Origin: Leptospira wolbachii serovar Codice str. CDC
Lineage (GTDB): Bacteria > Spirochaetota > Leptospiria > Leptospirales > Leptospiraceae
Direction: 5' to 3'
Length of the DNA stretch: 64,000 bases
Assembly: GCF_000332515.2 (NCBI RefSeq)
Contig: NZ_AOGZ02000014.1
Span: 1,814,001-1,878,000, forward strand
The notes beneath the pieces were generated by a model. The model was not told the origin of the DNA and made no database searches. It was given only the letters and a program-made list of their open reading frames with translations. Shown here in pieces: positions 55,253 through 64,000 of the stretch. Position 1 is the first letter of the stretch. Every line of letters begins with the position of its first letter. Position numbers and translations under genes: made by a program.

Positions 55253-56810
55253 TCACTGTCCCTTGTATATATCCGTTAAATTCTCTGATCTTATTTGTAT
55301 CTAAAAACTTTTTCGCCTGCGAAGGTTTCACCATCAGTGTCTTAGGATAGGTTGTATTAACTTTTAACAAATTTGTTTCTGCAGGTGCATTTTTCACACC
55401 CCAAGTCGATAGAGGATCCAGAACAAAGGTAGTTTGTACTAAGTATTCTTTTCCTTTGGTAACAGCAACATCGTAAGGCAATTGAATCCAGATAGCTTCA
55501 CCTTTGGATTCTAAGAGAACCGTTTGAAATCTATCTTTTTCTGATTGGTCCGTATTCGATTCTGTGCGAAGTAAATATTCCAAATCTGTTTTGATTTCTT
55601 CTTTTTCTAAAACACGTTTATCTGCAATCTTTTCATAAGCTAGATATAAATTGTACGGTGTAATTACGTCTACTGCAGCACGAACTAAAGAGGCATCGTA
55701 TTTTTTGATTTGGTTTTGGTTCCAGTTAAAAGGCAACTGTAACTCTTCCACAGAGGAATATACATTAAACTGGTTTAAATACAAGTATTCATATCCTTCT
55801 GAAGTTCCAATCTTTTGATATTCCGTAATGCCTACAACGCGACTATTACTTGCTTTACCAATCCGTTGCAATTCTCTAATGGTACTAAGATCAGAATGGT
55901 TAGGAATTAGAATGATAGGTTCAATTTCTATATGGCGGAGATCATTCAAAGCCATAATAATCGAACCTGATTTATCTTTAACACTTGAGGAAAGCAGTAG
56001 GAATAGTTTTCTTGATTCTTTTTTTCCAGAAGCAACTTTTGATTTTAATCCTTGTAATGCGGAAACCACAGACTCAGTTTGATTATTCCCTTGCCATCCA
56101 GTTTCTTCCATCAGTTTCTTAATTTCAGTATGCTCTTTTGTTGGAGGAATACTTACGGTTTTATCCTTTTTGATAAGAGTAACACCTAGGTACAATCCAT
56201 CCTGATCATACATCGAAGATAAACTCTTCAGAACATCTTTTTTATAATAAGCATAGGAGGAATGAATATCAATAAAGAGAGAAATTTCATAATTTGGAGC
56301 AATTTTATTTTTCTTTTCGTAGAAGCGTGGTGGCAAAAATCGGAAACTCTTATCGTTATGTTTTTCATAAGCTAATACAAAATTTGATATGAGTTTGGAT
56401 TGAACCGTTTGTCTGGTTTGATTTTTACAATTGTAAATGACAGTTTTAACAAGAATAGGATTTCCAAAATCAATCTGGTCCTGAACCACAAAATGGGAAT
56501 CCCATTCACTGCAATAAGAATACAAATCCTGGTCTTTTAGATCTGCTTCCTCATTCCATTCCGTTTCATTTAAATACGTTTCTACCAATTTAGGATCGGT
56601 GATTTCTGTAAAAAAATTTCGCTTCAGATAATGTCGTGAAAGTCGGGACAGTTCGAATCCTGCCTCACGTCTGGATCCAAGAACTGGAGGAACTTCGCCA
56701 GAAATGTAAGCAGGTAGGATAGAAATTTCTTTCCCGAAAGTATATTCGGGAAAGAACGCAATAAAAATAAGAATCAAAACATAGGGGATTCGGAAGGGCC
56801 GGCGAGACAT
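55233..56810 (-). CDS. Secreted protein with VWA-like middle domain, unknown function
   Basis: 525 residues. The signal peptide is IPYVLILIFIAFFPEYTFG. Residues about 170-320 look like a von Willebrand A fold: EISLFIDIHSSYAYYKKDVLKSLSSM carries a DxSxS-like start, and RKLFLLLSSSVKDKSGS and IEIEPIILIPNHSDLSTIREL follow as strand-helix units. A beta-rich C-terminal domain follows. The Fis/AAA gene begins inside its last codons, so a regulator-linked envelope function is conceivable. Confidence 0.65.
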   Translation of the reverse strand: MSRRPFRIPYVLILIFIAFFPEYTFGKEISILPAYISGEVPPVLGSRREAGFELSRLSRHYLKRNFFTEITDPKLVETYLNETEWNEEADLKDQDLYSYCSEWDSHFVVQDQIDFGNPILVKTVIYNCKNQTRQTVQSKLISNFVLAYEKHNDKSFRFLPPRFYEKKNKIAPNYEISLFIDIHSSYAYYKKDVLKSLSSMYDQDGLYLGVTLIKKDKTVSIPPTKEHTEIKKLMEETGWQGNNQTESVVSALQGLKSKVASGKKESRKLFLLLSSSVKDKSGSIIMALNDLRHIEIEPIILIPNHSDLSTIRELQRIGKASNSRVVGITEYQKIGTSEGYEYLYLNQFNVYSSVEELQLPFNWNQNQIKKYDASLVRAAVDVITPYNLYLAYEKIADKRVLEKEEIKTDLEYLLRTESNTDQSEKDRFQTVLLESKGEAIWIQLPYDVAVTKGKEYLVQTTFVLDPLSTWGVKNAPAETNLLKVNTTYPKTLMVKPSQAKKFLDTNKIREFNGYIQGTVSVIKKK

Positions 56811-56886
56811 AAAATTAGAATCGGTCTATTGAGGGAAAATGTAAATCTTTATCCTTCGGTCATCATTCGTTTTCTTTGAGAAAAGA

Positions 56887-56929
56887 TTGACAAGGTGTTT
56901 TTATAGGGTCAAATTCTTCGGAAAAGGAG
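56887..56929 (+). promoter_or_regulatory. Putative lipL21 promoter and ribosome binding site
   Basis: TTGACA (56887-56892) is a consensus -35; no good -10 is evident at 16-18 bp, only TATAGG (56903-56908) at short spacing. AAGGAG (56924-56929) is a consensus ribosome site 10 bases before the ATG, consistent with high expression. Confidence 0.5.
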
Positions 56930-56939
56930 TAGATTCTTT

Positions 56940-57521
56940 ATGAAGAAATCGCTTATCGTATGTGCCTCTCTAATCGCATTTGTTGTATCTTGCGGATCCA
57001 ATGATGGAGGCAGAAGAGACGCTACGACCGTAGGTAAAAATGGTTGGATTTTTGAAGGTTGGGCTTGTGCACCTGACGCCGCTGCTGCAAAACGTGGTGA
57101 AAGCCCTGCTGAGTATTGCAAAGGAAAAGAGAAAGAATACGATTATCTTTACATGAAATTTTCTGCACGTGCTTCTGACAAAGCAATCAAAGCTAACTCA
57201 GTTGCAATGAAACAATCCACTTGCCGTGAAGCAGCTCGACTTCAAGTTGCCGGTGATGGTTTGAAAAAAATCTTGGGTGAATATTTAGAACAAGCATCCG
57301 GTGTATCTGATGGTCAATCCACAGGTTCCGTAATTGTTTCTGAATCTAAAGGTATCATCAAAGGTGTTGGGGTTTATGACTGCTGCTCACTTAACAACGA
57401 AACAGGAATTTGCGCAAATGTTGGCGAACCTGAAACATGGGAAGAATGTCAGTGTGTTGGATACTTGCGTTATGCAGGTGGACAAAAAGCTCTTGAAGCA
57501 AAGGCAACTGCAGCTCAGTAA
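56940..57521 (+). CDS. lipL21: Outer-membrane lipoprotein LipL21
   Basis: 193 residues. The leader KKSLIVCASLIAFVVSCG has lipobox VSC. The mature part reads as LipL21: ATTVGKNGWIFEGWACAPDA, ESPAEYCKGKEKEYDYLYMK, KQSTCREAARLQVAGDGLKK, GVYDCCSLNNETGICANVGE and EECQCVGYLRYAGGQKALEA. LipL21 is an abundant leptospiral surface or periplasmic lipoprotein reported to bind peptidoglycan and inhibit myeloperoxidase in pathogens. Its near identity to the pathogen protein in the mature part, against a divergent leader, suggests strong constraint. Consensus ribosome site and strong terminator fit high expression. Confidence 0.93.
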   Translation: MKKSLIVCASLIAFVVSCGSNDGGRRDATTVGKNGWIFEGWACAPDAAAAKRGESPAEYCKGKEKEYDYLYMKFSARASDKAIKANSVAMKQSTCREAARLQVAGDGLKKILGEYLEQASGVSDGQSTGSVIVSESKGIIKGVGVYDCCSLNNETGICANVGEPETWEECQCVGYLRYAGGQKALEAKATAAQ

Positions 57522-57546
57522 TCTGACTGTTGTAACTTAAGGTTTC

Positions 57547-57578
57547 AAAAAAGCCTCCTCATTGGGAGGCTTTTTTTT
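57547..57578. terminator. Bidirectional terminator between lipL21 and the PilZ gene
   Basis: AAAAAAGCCTCC and GGAGGCTTTTTTTT form a 6-bp GC-rich stem extended by A/T pairs, loop TCATTG. It has T-runs on both strands and sits between convergent genes. Confidence 0.9.
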
Positions 57579-57592
57579 GCCCTCGTAAAAGT

Positions 57593-57976
57593 TTACTTTT
57601 TTGTCTTTGGGTCAAAGTAGTGTTTGTGGATGAATTCCTGGACGATTTTATGTTCTGCAGCACCTAATGGTTGAAAGATTACTGATGTGGTCTTACCTGC
57701 CGTACGATGAACAGTTCCGATTATCTCTAAAGGATTTTGGTGTAGAGAGAACTGGATTTTCACTTGGTCACCTTCATAAAAGATTGCGGTTGTTTGGAAA
57801 GCTAAACCTCCCGTACCTAAATCAGAAAGATGTCCAGTAACAGGAGTATTTTTTGTTTTTATAAGTTCGACTGTGCAAGGTACATCTAATTTCACTCTTG
57901 CATCTTTACGTTTCTGTTTCACTCCGCCATATTTACTATAACTATCTGAAAATATTGACTGTCTTGAATCTGCCAT
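57593..57976 (-). CDS. PilZ-domain protein
   Basis: 127 residues. The c-di-GMP motif reads RKDARVKLDVPC (RxxxR) and GHLSDLGTGGLAFQ, where the second motif has Gly in place of Ser (DxSxxG becomes DLGTGG). It probably binds c-di-GMP but with a changed second motif. AGAGGAAG precedes the ATG. It starts 21 bases after the Dus gene stop on the same strand. Confidence 0.85.
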   Translation of the reverse strand: MADSRQSIFSDSYSKYGGVKQKRKDARVKLDVPCTVELIKTKNTPVTGHLSDLGTGGLAFQTTAIFYEGDQVKIQFSLHQNPLEIIGTVHRTAGKTTSVIFQPLGAAEHKIVQEFIHKHYFDPKTKK

Positions 57977-57997
57977 TTTAACTTCCTCTACGCGAGA

Positions 57998-59002
57998 CTA
58001 AACAAACGTTTCACAGTTTATATTCTCGTTTTTTATTTCGCTTATTTCCAAAAAATTAGAATCCATAGAAACAGACTCCAATCTATCTATAAATTGATTC
58101 ACATTTGTGATCGCCAATAATTCTCTTTTTGTTTCATTCGGAAAACCAATGTTTTCTATATACCGTATAAAGTGTTTTCTAAAAAGGATCAAAGCATAAT
58201 CATCTTCGGATGGATAAAATTTTAACATAAGATCTAGATGTTCTAGAATCACATTTTTTATCTCTAGCCAAGTTCTGTTTTCCTTTGGTGCATTAGAAAA
58301 TATCCATGGGTTTCCGATGGCTTTACGACCAATAAGAACCAAATCCACTCCATATTCTTTTTTCTTATCTAAAGCTTCCGTAAAACTAGCAACATCTCCA
58401 TTTCCGAAGATTGGAACATTCGCTTTCGATTTAATTTCGGCAATAGCATTCCAATCTGCAGAACCAGAGTATGCCATCGCTTTTGTCCTACCGTGAACAG
58501 ATATCGCAGATACACCTGAACCTTCTAATACTTTGACTGTTTCTAAGTAGTTTAAGGAATTTGCATCCCAACCAAGTCGAATCTTAGCCGTGACAGGGAG
58601 GCCTGTTTTCTTGCGAATTCCTTCGATCATAGCTCCAGCCAAACGAACATTTCGCAAGAGCCCTGCTCCTGAGCCGTGATGAGAGACCTTAGCCACAGAA
58701 CAGCCCATATTAAGGTCTATCACATCTGGATTTTTGGAAGCAGCAATTTCTGAAGCATTTACAACTGTTTCTAGATCGGAACCGAAAATTTGAAAAAAAA
58801 TGGGTCGTTCCGTTTCTAAATAACGGAACATATCGAGGGACTTTGTATTTCCCATTAACAGCTGTTCCGTGGAAACAAATTCTGTATAAGCAAAGGCAGA
58901 GCCGAAACGTCTGGAAATTTGTCTGTAGGGACTGTCAGAAATTCCAGCCATCGGAGAAAGAACAACGTCACCTTTGATTGTTACATTCCCGATGGTAATC
59001 AT
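57998..59002 (-). CDS. dusB: tRNA-dihydrouridine synthase
   Basis: 334 residues, FMN-dependent. VVLSPMAGISDSPYRQISRRFG, FFQIFGSDLETV, VIDLNMGCSVAKVSHHGSGAGLL with the catalytic Cys, VTAKIRLGWD, ISVHGRTKAMAYSG and VLIGRKAIGNPWIF follow in DusB order. It reduces uridine in tRNA D-loops. It lies 13 bases after gyrA. Confidence 0.92.
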   Translation of the reverse strand: MITIGNVTIKGDVVLSPMAGISDSPYRQISRRFGSAFAYTEFVSTEQLLMGNTKSLDMFRYLETERPIFFQIFGSDLETVVNASEIAASKNPDVIDLNMGCSVAKVSHHGSGAGLLRNVRLAGAMIEGIRKKTGLPVTAKIRLGWDANSLNYLETVKVLEGSGVSAISVHGRTKAMAYSGSADWNAIAEIKSKANVPIFGNGDVASFTEALDKKKEYGVDLVLIGRKAIGNPWIFSNAPKENRTWLEIKNVILEHLDLMLKFYPSEDDYALILFRKHFIRYIENIGFPNETKRELLAITNVNQFIDRLESVSMDSNFLEISEIKNENINCETFV

Positions 59003-59015
59003 ACGATCTCTTTAA

Positions 59016-61541
59016 CTATTCAGGTTCTGATTCCGAATCTCTAACAACAGCGAAATCTTTTACAAAGTCTTCATCTTTGGTATTCACAACTTTGACTCCC
59101 ATGGCTGAACGTCCCACCATAGAAATTGTTTTTACTTCCACGCGAATTGCCATTCCGGATTGAGTGATGACAAGAAGTTCATCGTCCTCTTTCACAGTGG
59201 CAATGCCAACAGACCTTCCATTTTTCTCACCGATCTTAAAGTAAGTCATCCCTTTACCACCACGACCTTTGGTTGAGAATTCTTCGAAATCCGTGCGTTT
59301 ACCAAATCCATTTTCAGAAATACAGAATAACGTAGTATCCGGTTCTACTTTCGTAATCCCAGCTATCGCATCATCCTCTTCCAACTTCATCGCTGTAACA
59401 CCCGAAGCAGTTCTACCTTGGGACCTCAGTTCATTCAAATTCATTCGAATGGCGAGACCATTTTTACTGCCGATAAAGACATCGTAATTATTTGGATTTG
59501 CAATCACATCGATAAGTTCATCTCCATCCCGAAGTCCGATTGCAATGATTCCTGATTTTTTCGTATTTGTGAATTCATCCAATTGGATTTTTTTCACAAA
59601 TCCTTCTCTTGTAACCATAAGGAGGTAGGATTCATCAAAGTTTCTAAATGTGAATAACGATGTAATGATTTCATCATCATTCAAATTGATCACAGCTTTA
59701 AGCGACTTACCACGGGCTTCTTTCGAACCAATGGGCAATTCATAAACTTTCATGAGGAATGCTCGGCCTTTGTTTGAAAAGAGCATCAAGTTGTCATGAG
59801 TCATGGCACTACTTAATTTTTTAACAAAATCTTCTCGTTTAGTCGAGATTCCTTGAACTCCCTTCCCACCGCGTTTTTGGCGTCGGAAAGTATCCATAGG
59901 AAGACGTTTGATAAACATATCTTCCGAAAGTTGAACGACAACTTCTTCATCCGCAATTAAATCTTCTGCGTTAAAGGTTGAGGATTCTAAAGACTCTAGG
60001 CTGATTTCTGTAGAACGTGTATTTCCAAAAGACTGCGCCACTTTTCCAAGTTCATCACAAATAATCGACTTCACTCGTTCTGGTTTAGCAAGGATATCTT
60101 CCAAATCAGCAATAAGAAGTCTTACTTGTTCTAACTCTTCTATGATTTTTTGTACTTCCAGTGAGGTAAGTCTTTGCAAACGCATTTCCAAAATGGCGTC
60201 TGCTTGCAACTCAGAGAGAGCAAAAGTCGACATCAAAGAGCCCTGTGCTTCTCTTGCATCTTTCGAGGCACGAATGATACGAATCACTTCATCGATATTA
60301 TCAAGTGCAATGCGTAATCCTTCTAAGATATGGGCTCTTTTCTGTGCTTTGTCTAAATCAAATTCAGTTCGTTTGATAACGACTTCATTTCTATGGTTAG
60401 CATAGGATTTTAGAATTTCTTTGAGAGAGAAGATTTTTGGACGGTTGTCCAAAATCGCAAGCATAGTGATTCCATAACTTACTTGTAGCTGGGTCAGTTT
60501 GAAAAGTTGGTTCAGAATGACTTGAGCATTGGCATCTTTTTTGATGTGAATCTCAACACGAATTCCCTTCCTGTCCGAAAGATCTAGAATTTCTGAAATC
60601 CCTTCAATGATCTTCTCATTCACCAAGTCCCCAATTTTTTCGAGTAGGTTCTTTTTGTTTACTTGATAAGGAATTTCATTAATAACAATGATCTCGCGAC
60701 CTTTGTTATTTTCGATAATGTCTACTTTGGAACGAATCCGAATGGAACCCTTTCCCGTTGCATAAGCTTGGTATAGACCTTCTCCACCAATAATAGTTCC
60801 CCCCGTAGGAAAGTCTGGACCCGGAAGAATTTTCATGAGTTCAGGAAGAGTGATATCAGGATTTTGAATGAGCGCAATTACAGCATTTACCGACTCTTTT
60901 AGGTTATGCGGAGGAATGTTTGTCGCCATACCTACTGCAATTCCCGTAGAACCATTCACCAAAATATTTGGAAAATTGGCAGGTAATACATCCGGTTGTT
61001 GTCTCGTATCATCAAAGTTTGGTGAAAATCTTACGGTATTTTTTTCGATATCTTTTAGGAGTTCTTCTGCAAGTTTTGTTAGCCTTGCTTCTGTATATCG
61101 ATAAGCAGCTGCATTGTCCCCGTCAACGGATCCAAAGTTACCTTGACCATCGATCAGAGTTTCTCGCATCGAGAAAGTTTGAGCCATACGAACCATAGTT
61201 TCGTAAACAGCTGAGTCACCATGAGGGTGGTAGTTACCAATTACTTCCCCAACAATTTTTGCAGATTTTACATAAGGACGATCTGATCTCCAGGCTCTTT
61301 CATTCATCGCATGAAGAATTCGTCTATGAACTGGTTTTAATCCATCCCTAACATCGGGAAGAGCACGACCTACAATTACGCTCATCGCATAATCAAGGTA
61401 AGCTTCCTTCATTTGGTCTTCAATTTCAACCGGAATGACCCGCACACCGGCTTTTAGTGCACCGGCTACGTCTGGTCTACCGGAAAGATTCAGTGCTAAG
61501 GTTTTGTTTGATTCGTTTTCTTGGCCGTTTTGTTCGGTCAT
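59016..61541 (-). CDS. gyrA: DNA gyrase subunit A
   Basis: 841 residues. YAMSVIVGRALPDVRDGLKP opens the breakage-reunion domain; the quinolone-determining loop is HPHGDSAVYETMVRMAQ, with Ser kept and Glu where E. coli has Asp 87. The active-site Tyr is in AAAYRYTEARL. The C-terminal beta-pinwheel carries the GyrA box as RRQKRGGKGVQG, identifying gyrase rather than topoisomerase IV. It lies 19 bases after gyrB. Confidence 0.97.
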   Translation of the reverse strand: MTEQNGQENESNKTLALNLSGRPDVAGALKAGVRVIPVEIEDQMKEAYLDYAMSVIVGRALPDVRDGLKPVHRRILHAMNERAWRSDRPYVKSAKIVGEVIGNYHPHGDSAVYETMVRMAQTFSMRETLIDGQGNFGSVDGDNAAAYRYTEARLTKLAEELLKDIEKNTVRFSPNFDDTRQQPDVLPANFPNILVNGSTGIAVGMATNIPPHNLKESVNAVIALIQNPDITLPELMKILPGPDFPTGGTIIGGEGLYQAYATGKGSIRIRSKVDIIENNKGREIIVINEIPYQVNKKNLLEKIGDLVNEKIIEGISEILDLSDRKGIRVEIHIKKDANAQVILNQLFKLTQLQVSYGITMLAILDNRPKIFSLKEILKSYANHRNEVVIKRTEFDLDKAQKRAHILEGLRIALDNIDEVIRIIRASKDAREAQGSLMSTFALSELQADAILEMRLQRLTSLEVQKIIEELEQVRLLIADLEDILAKPERVKSIICDELGKVAQSFGNTRSTEISLESLESSTFNAEDLIADEEVVVQLSEDMFIKRLPMDTFRRQKRGGKGVQGISTKREDFVKKLSSAMTHDNLMLFSNKGRAFLMKVYELPIGSKEARGKSLKAVINLNDDEIITSLFTFRNFDESYLLMVTREGFVKKIQLDEFTNTKKSGIIAIGLRDGDELIDVIANPNNYDVFIGSKNGLAIRMNLNELRSQGRTASGVTAMKLEEDDAIAGITKVEPDTTLFCISENGFGKRTDFEEFSTKGRGGKGMTYFKIGEKNGRSVGIATVKEDDELLVITQSGMAIRVEVKTISMVGRSAMGVKVVNTKDEDFVKDFAVVRDSESEPE

Positions 61542-61560
61542 TTTTTTATCCTAATTCCGA

Positions 61561-63510
<1,950 letters not shown>

Positions 63511-63559
63511 CTAGAAAGACCTTCGAACGGCAAGTGAAATCGGGGGGATTTAGGTGGCT

Positions 63560-63883
63560 TTAAGTCCTAGGATTTTGGAATTCGTTTCCCGTTTTGAAAT
63601 GGATTTTCTCCAATAAAACCGGGTTCGTAATTGAGTTCACTTTGGTCAGAAGTTCGGCCTTTTGAAACTCTAATTCCTGGGAGATCATGGAGTGACGACA
63701 AACAACTGTGAGTTTTTTACCATCGATGGTTTTGGGAAAACTCTGTTTGCCAAAATACTCTCCCACGATCTCATTCCATTGTAAGCGGAGTTTTTTTAGG
63801 ATCTGGTCCCGAAAGACTGCTTCCCGATCCATACCCATTTTTTCCAAACTTTGGAAGAGTTCTGAGAGTTCCACTTTCTTCAT
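63560..63883 (-). CDS. DUF721/DciA-like protein
   Basis: 107 residues. LRLQWNEIVGEYFGKQSFPKTI followed by KLTVVCRHSMISQELEFQKAELLTKV is the DUF721 pattern, which includes the replicative-helicase loader DciA, common where DnaC/DnaI is absent. Position between recF and gyrB is characteristic. The ATG overlaps the recF stop (ATGA). Confidence 0.85.
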   Translation of the reverse strand: MKKVELSELFQSLEKMGMDREAVFRDQILKKLRLQWNEIVGEYFGKQSFPKTIDGKKLTVVCRHSMISQELEFQKAELLTKVNSITNPVLLEKIHFKTGNEFQNPRT

Positions 63884-64000
63884 TTTGGCGAATACACCTT
63901 CACTTTGCCGTTTTCCACTTGGTAAATTTCTTTATCCAATGTTAGGTTCCCGACATATTCATTGATTCCTTCTAAATCTGTAGTGGTAAAAAATGCCTGT
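63880..64000 (-). CDS. recF: DNA replication/repair protein RecF, C-terminal fragment
   Basis: The last 39 codons before the window edge read QAFFTTTDLEGINEYVGNLT... to VKVYSPK and stop. FFTTTD is the conserved RecF C-terminal Walker-adjacent strand (SMC-like D-loop end). The N-terminal part lies beyond base 64000. It overlaps DUF721 by 4 bases, in the recF-DUF721-gyrB-gyrA order. Confidence 0.85.
   Translation of the reverse strand, partial: QAFFTTTDLEGINEYVGNLTLDKEIYQVENGKVKVYSPK

Overview
The window reads as chromosomal DNA of a Leptospira species (spirochaete). The strongest marker is a near-canonical LipL21 lipoprotein gene at 56940-57521. It lies a few genes from the replication-origin cluster recF-DUF721-gyrB-gyrA (58-64 kb, all on the minus strand), an order I know from Leptospira chromosome I. 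The moderately AT-rich base composition, many lipoproteins with relaxed lipoboxes (FGC, LSC, SNC, FAC) and several TTG starts fit. I cannot name the species; the GH42 beta-galactosidase and catabolic genes would suit a free-living member.

Layout. 0-4.1 kb: the C-terminal part of a carotenoid/retinol-type FAD oxidoreductase, a MarR regulator with an operator at its start codon, an FGE-like secreted protein, an ACT-domain protein and a Lys-rich membrane protein. 4.2-9.5 kb: homoserine dehydrogenase, STAS protein, HflX and a HEAT-repeat lipoprotein. 9.5-13.6 kb (minus): acyl-CoA dehydrogenase, a PabA-like amidotransferase, an MsbA-like ABC exporter and a receiver-only protein, the last three translationally coupled. 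13.7-22.2 kb: YebC, GlsB, an EAL protein with a pseudo-receiver protein, enoyl-CoA hydratase, an M23 peptidase, FabG-like reductase and PurB. 22.2-22.7 kb: a non-coding stretch with a terminator, a perfect palindrome and a compositionally odd GC/CpG-rich block. 22.7-26.5 kb: a hydrolase-dioxygenase pair behind a second copy of the MarR operator, then small accessory genes (membrane protein, ArsN-like acetyltransferase, SnoaL-like, DUF218, partial NTF2-like). 26.5-37 kb: adenosine deaminase, DegT aminotransferase, secreted and lipoprotein genes, an M50 protease and CysE. 37-45 kb: TrpE/TrpG, Fe-type SOD, an IMPase-like phosphatase, GH42 beta-galactosidase and Hsp33. 44.6-56.8 kb: TsaE-TsaB-RNase R, two head-to-head lipoprotein enzymes, YciO-like protein, SDR, Maf, HolA and an AAA/Fis plus VWA-like pair. 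56.9-64 kb: LipL21, PilZ, Dus, gyrase and the origin cluster.

Most of the window is core metabolism and information processing. The best candidate for something undescribed is the two-locus regulon implied by an identical 18-bp palindrome at the marR start and in front of the dioxygenase/hydrolase operon 23 kb away; its gene content resembles quinone-responsive MhqR/QsrR systems of Firmicutes. Other points worth a look are the GC-rich intergenic block, head-to-head genes whose signal-peptide codons overlap, several genes without a canonical start codon where one is expected, and an EAL/pseudo-receiver module. I saw no tRNA or rRNA gene, insertion sequence or CRISPR array.
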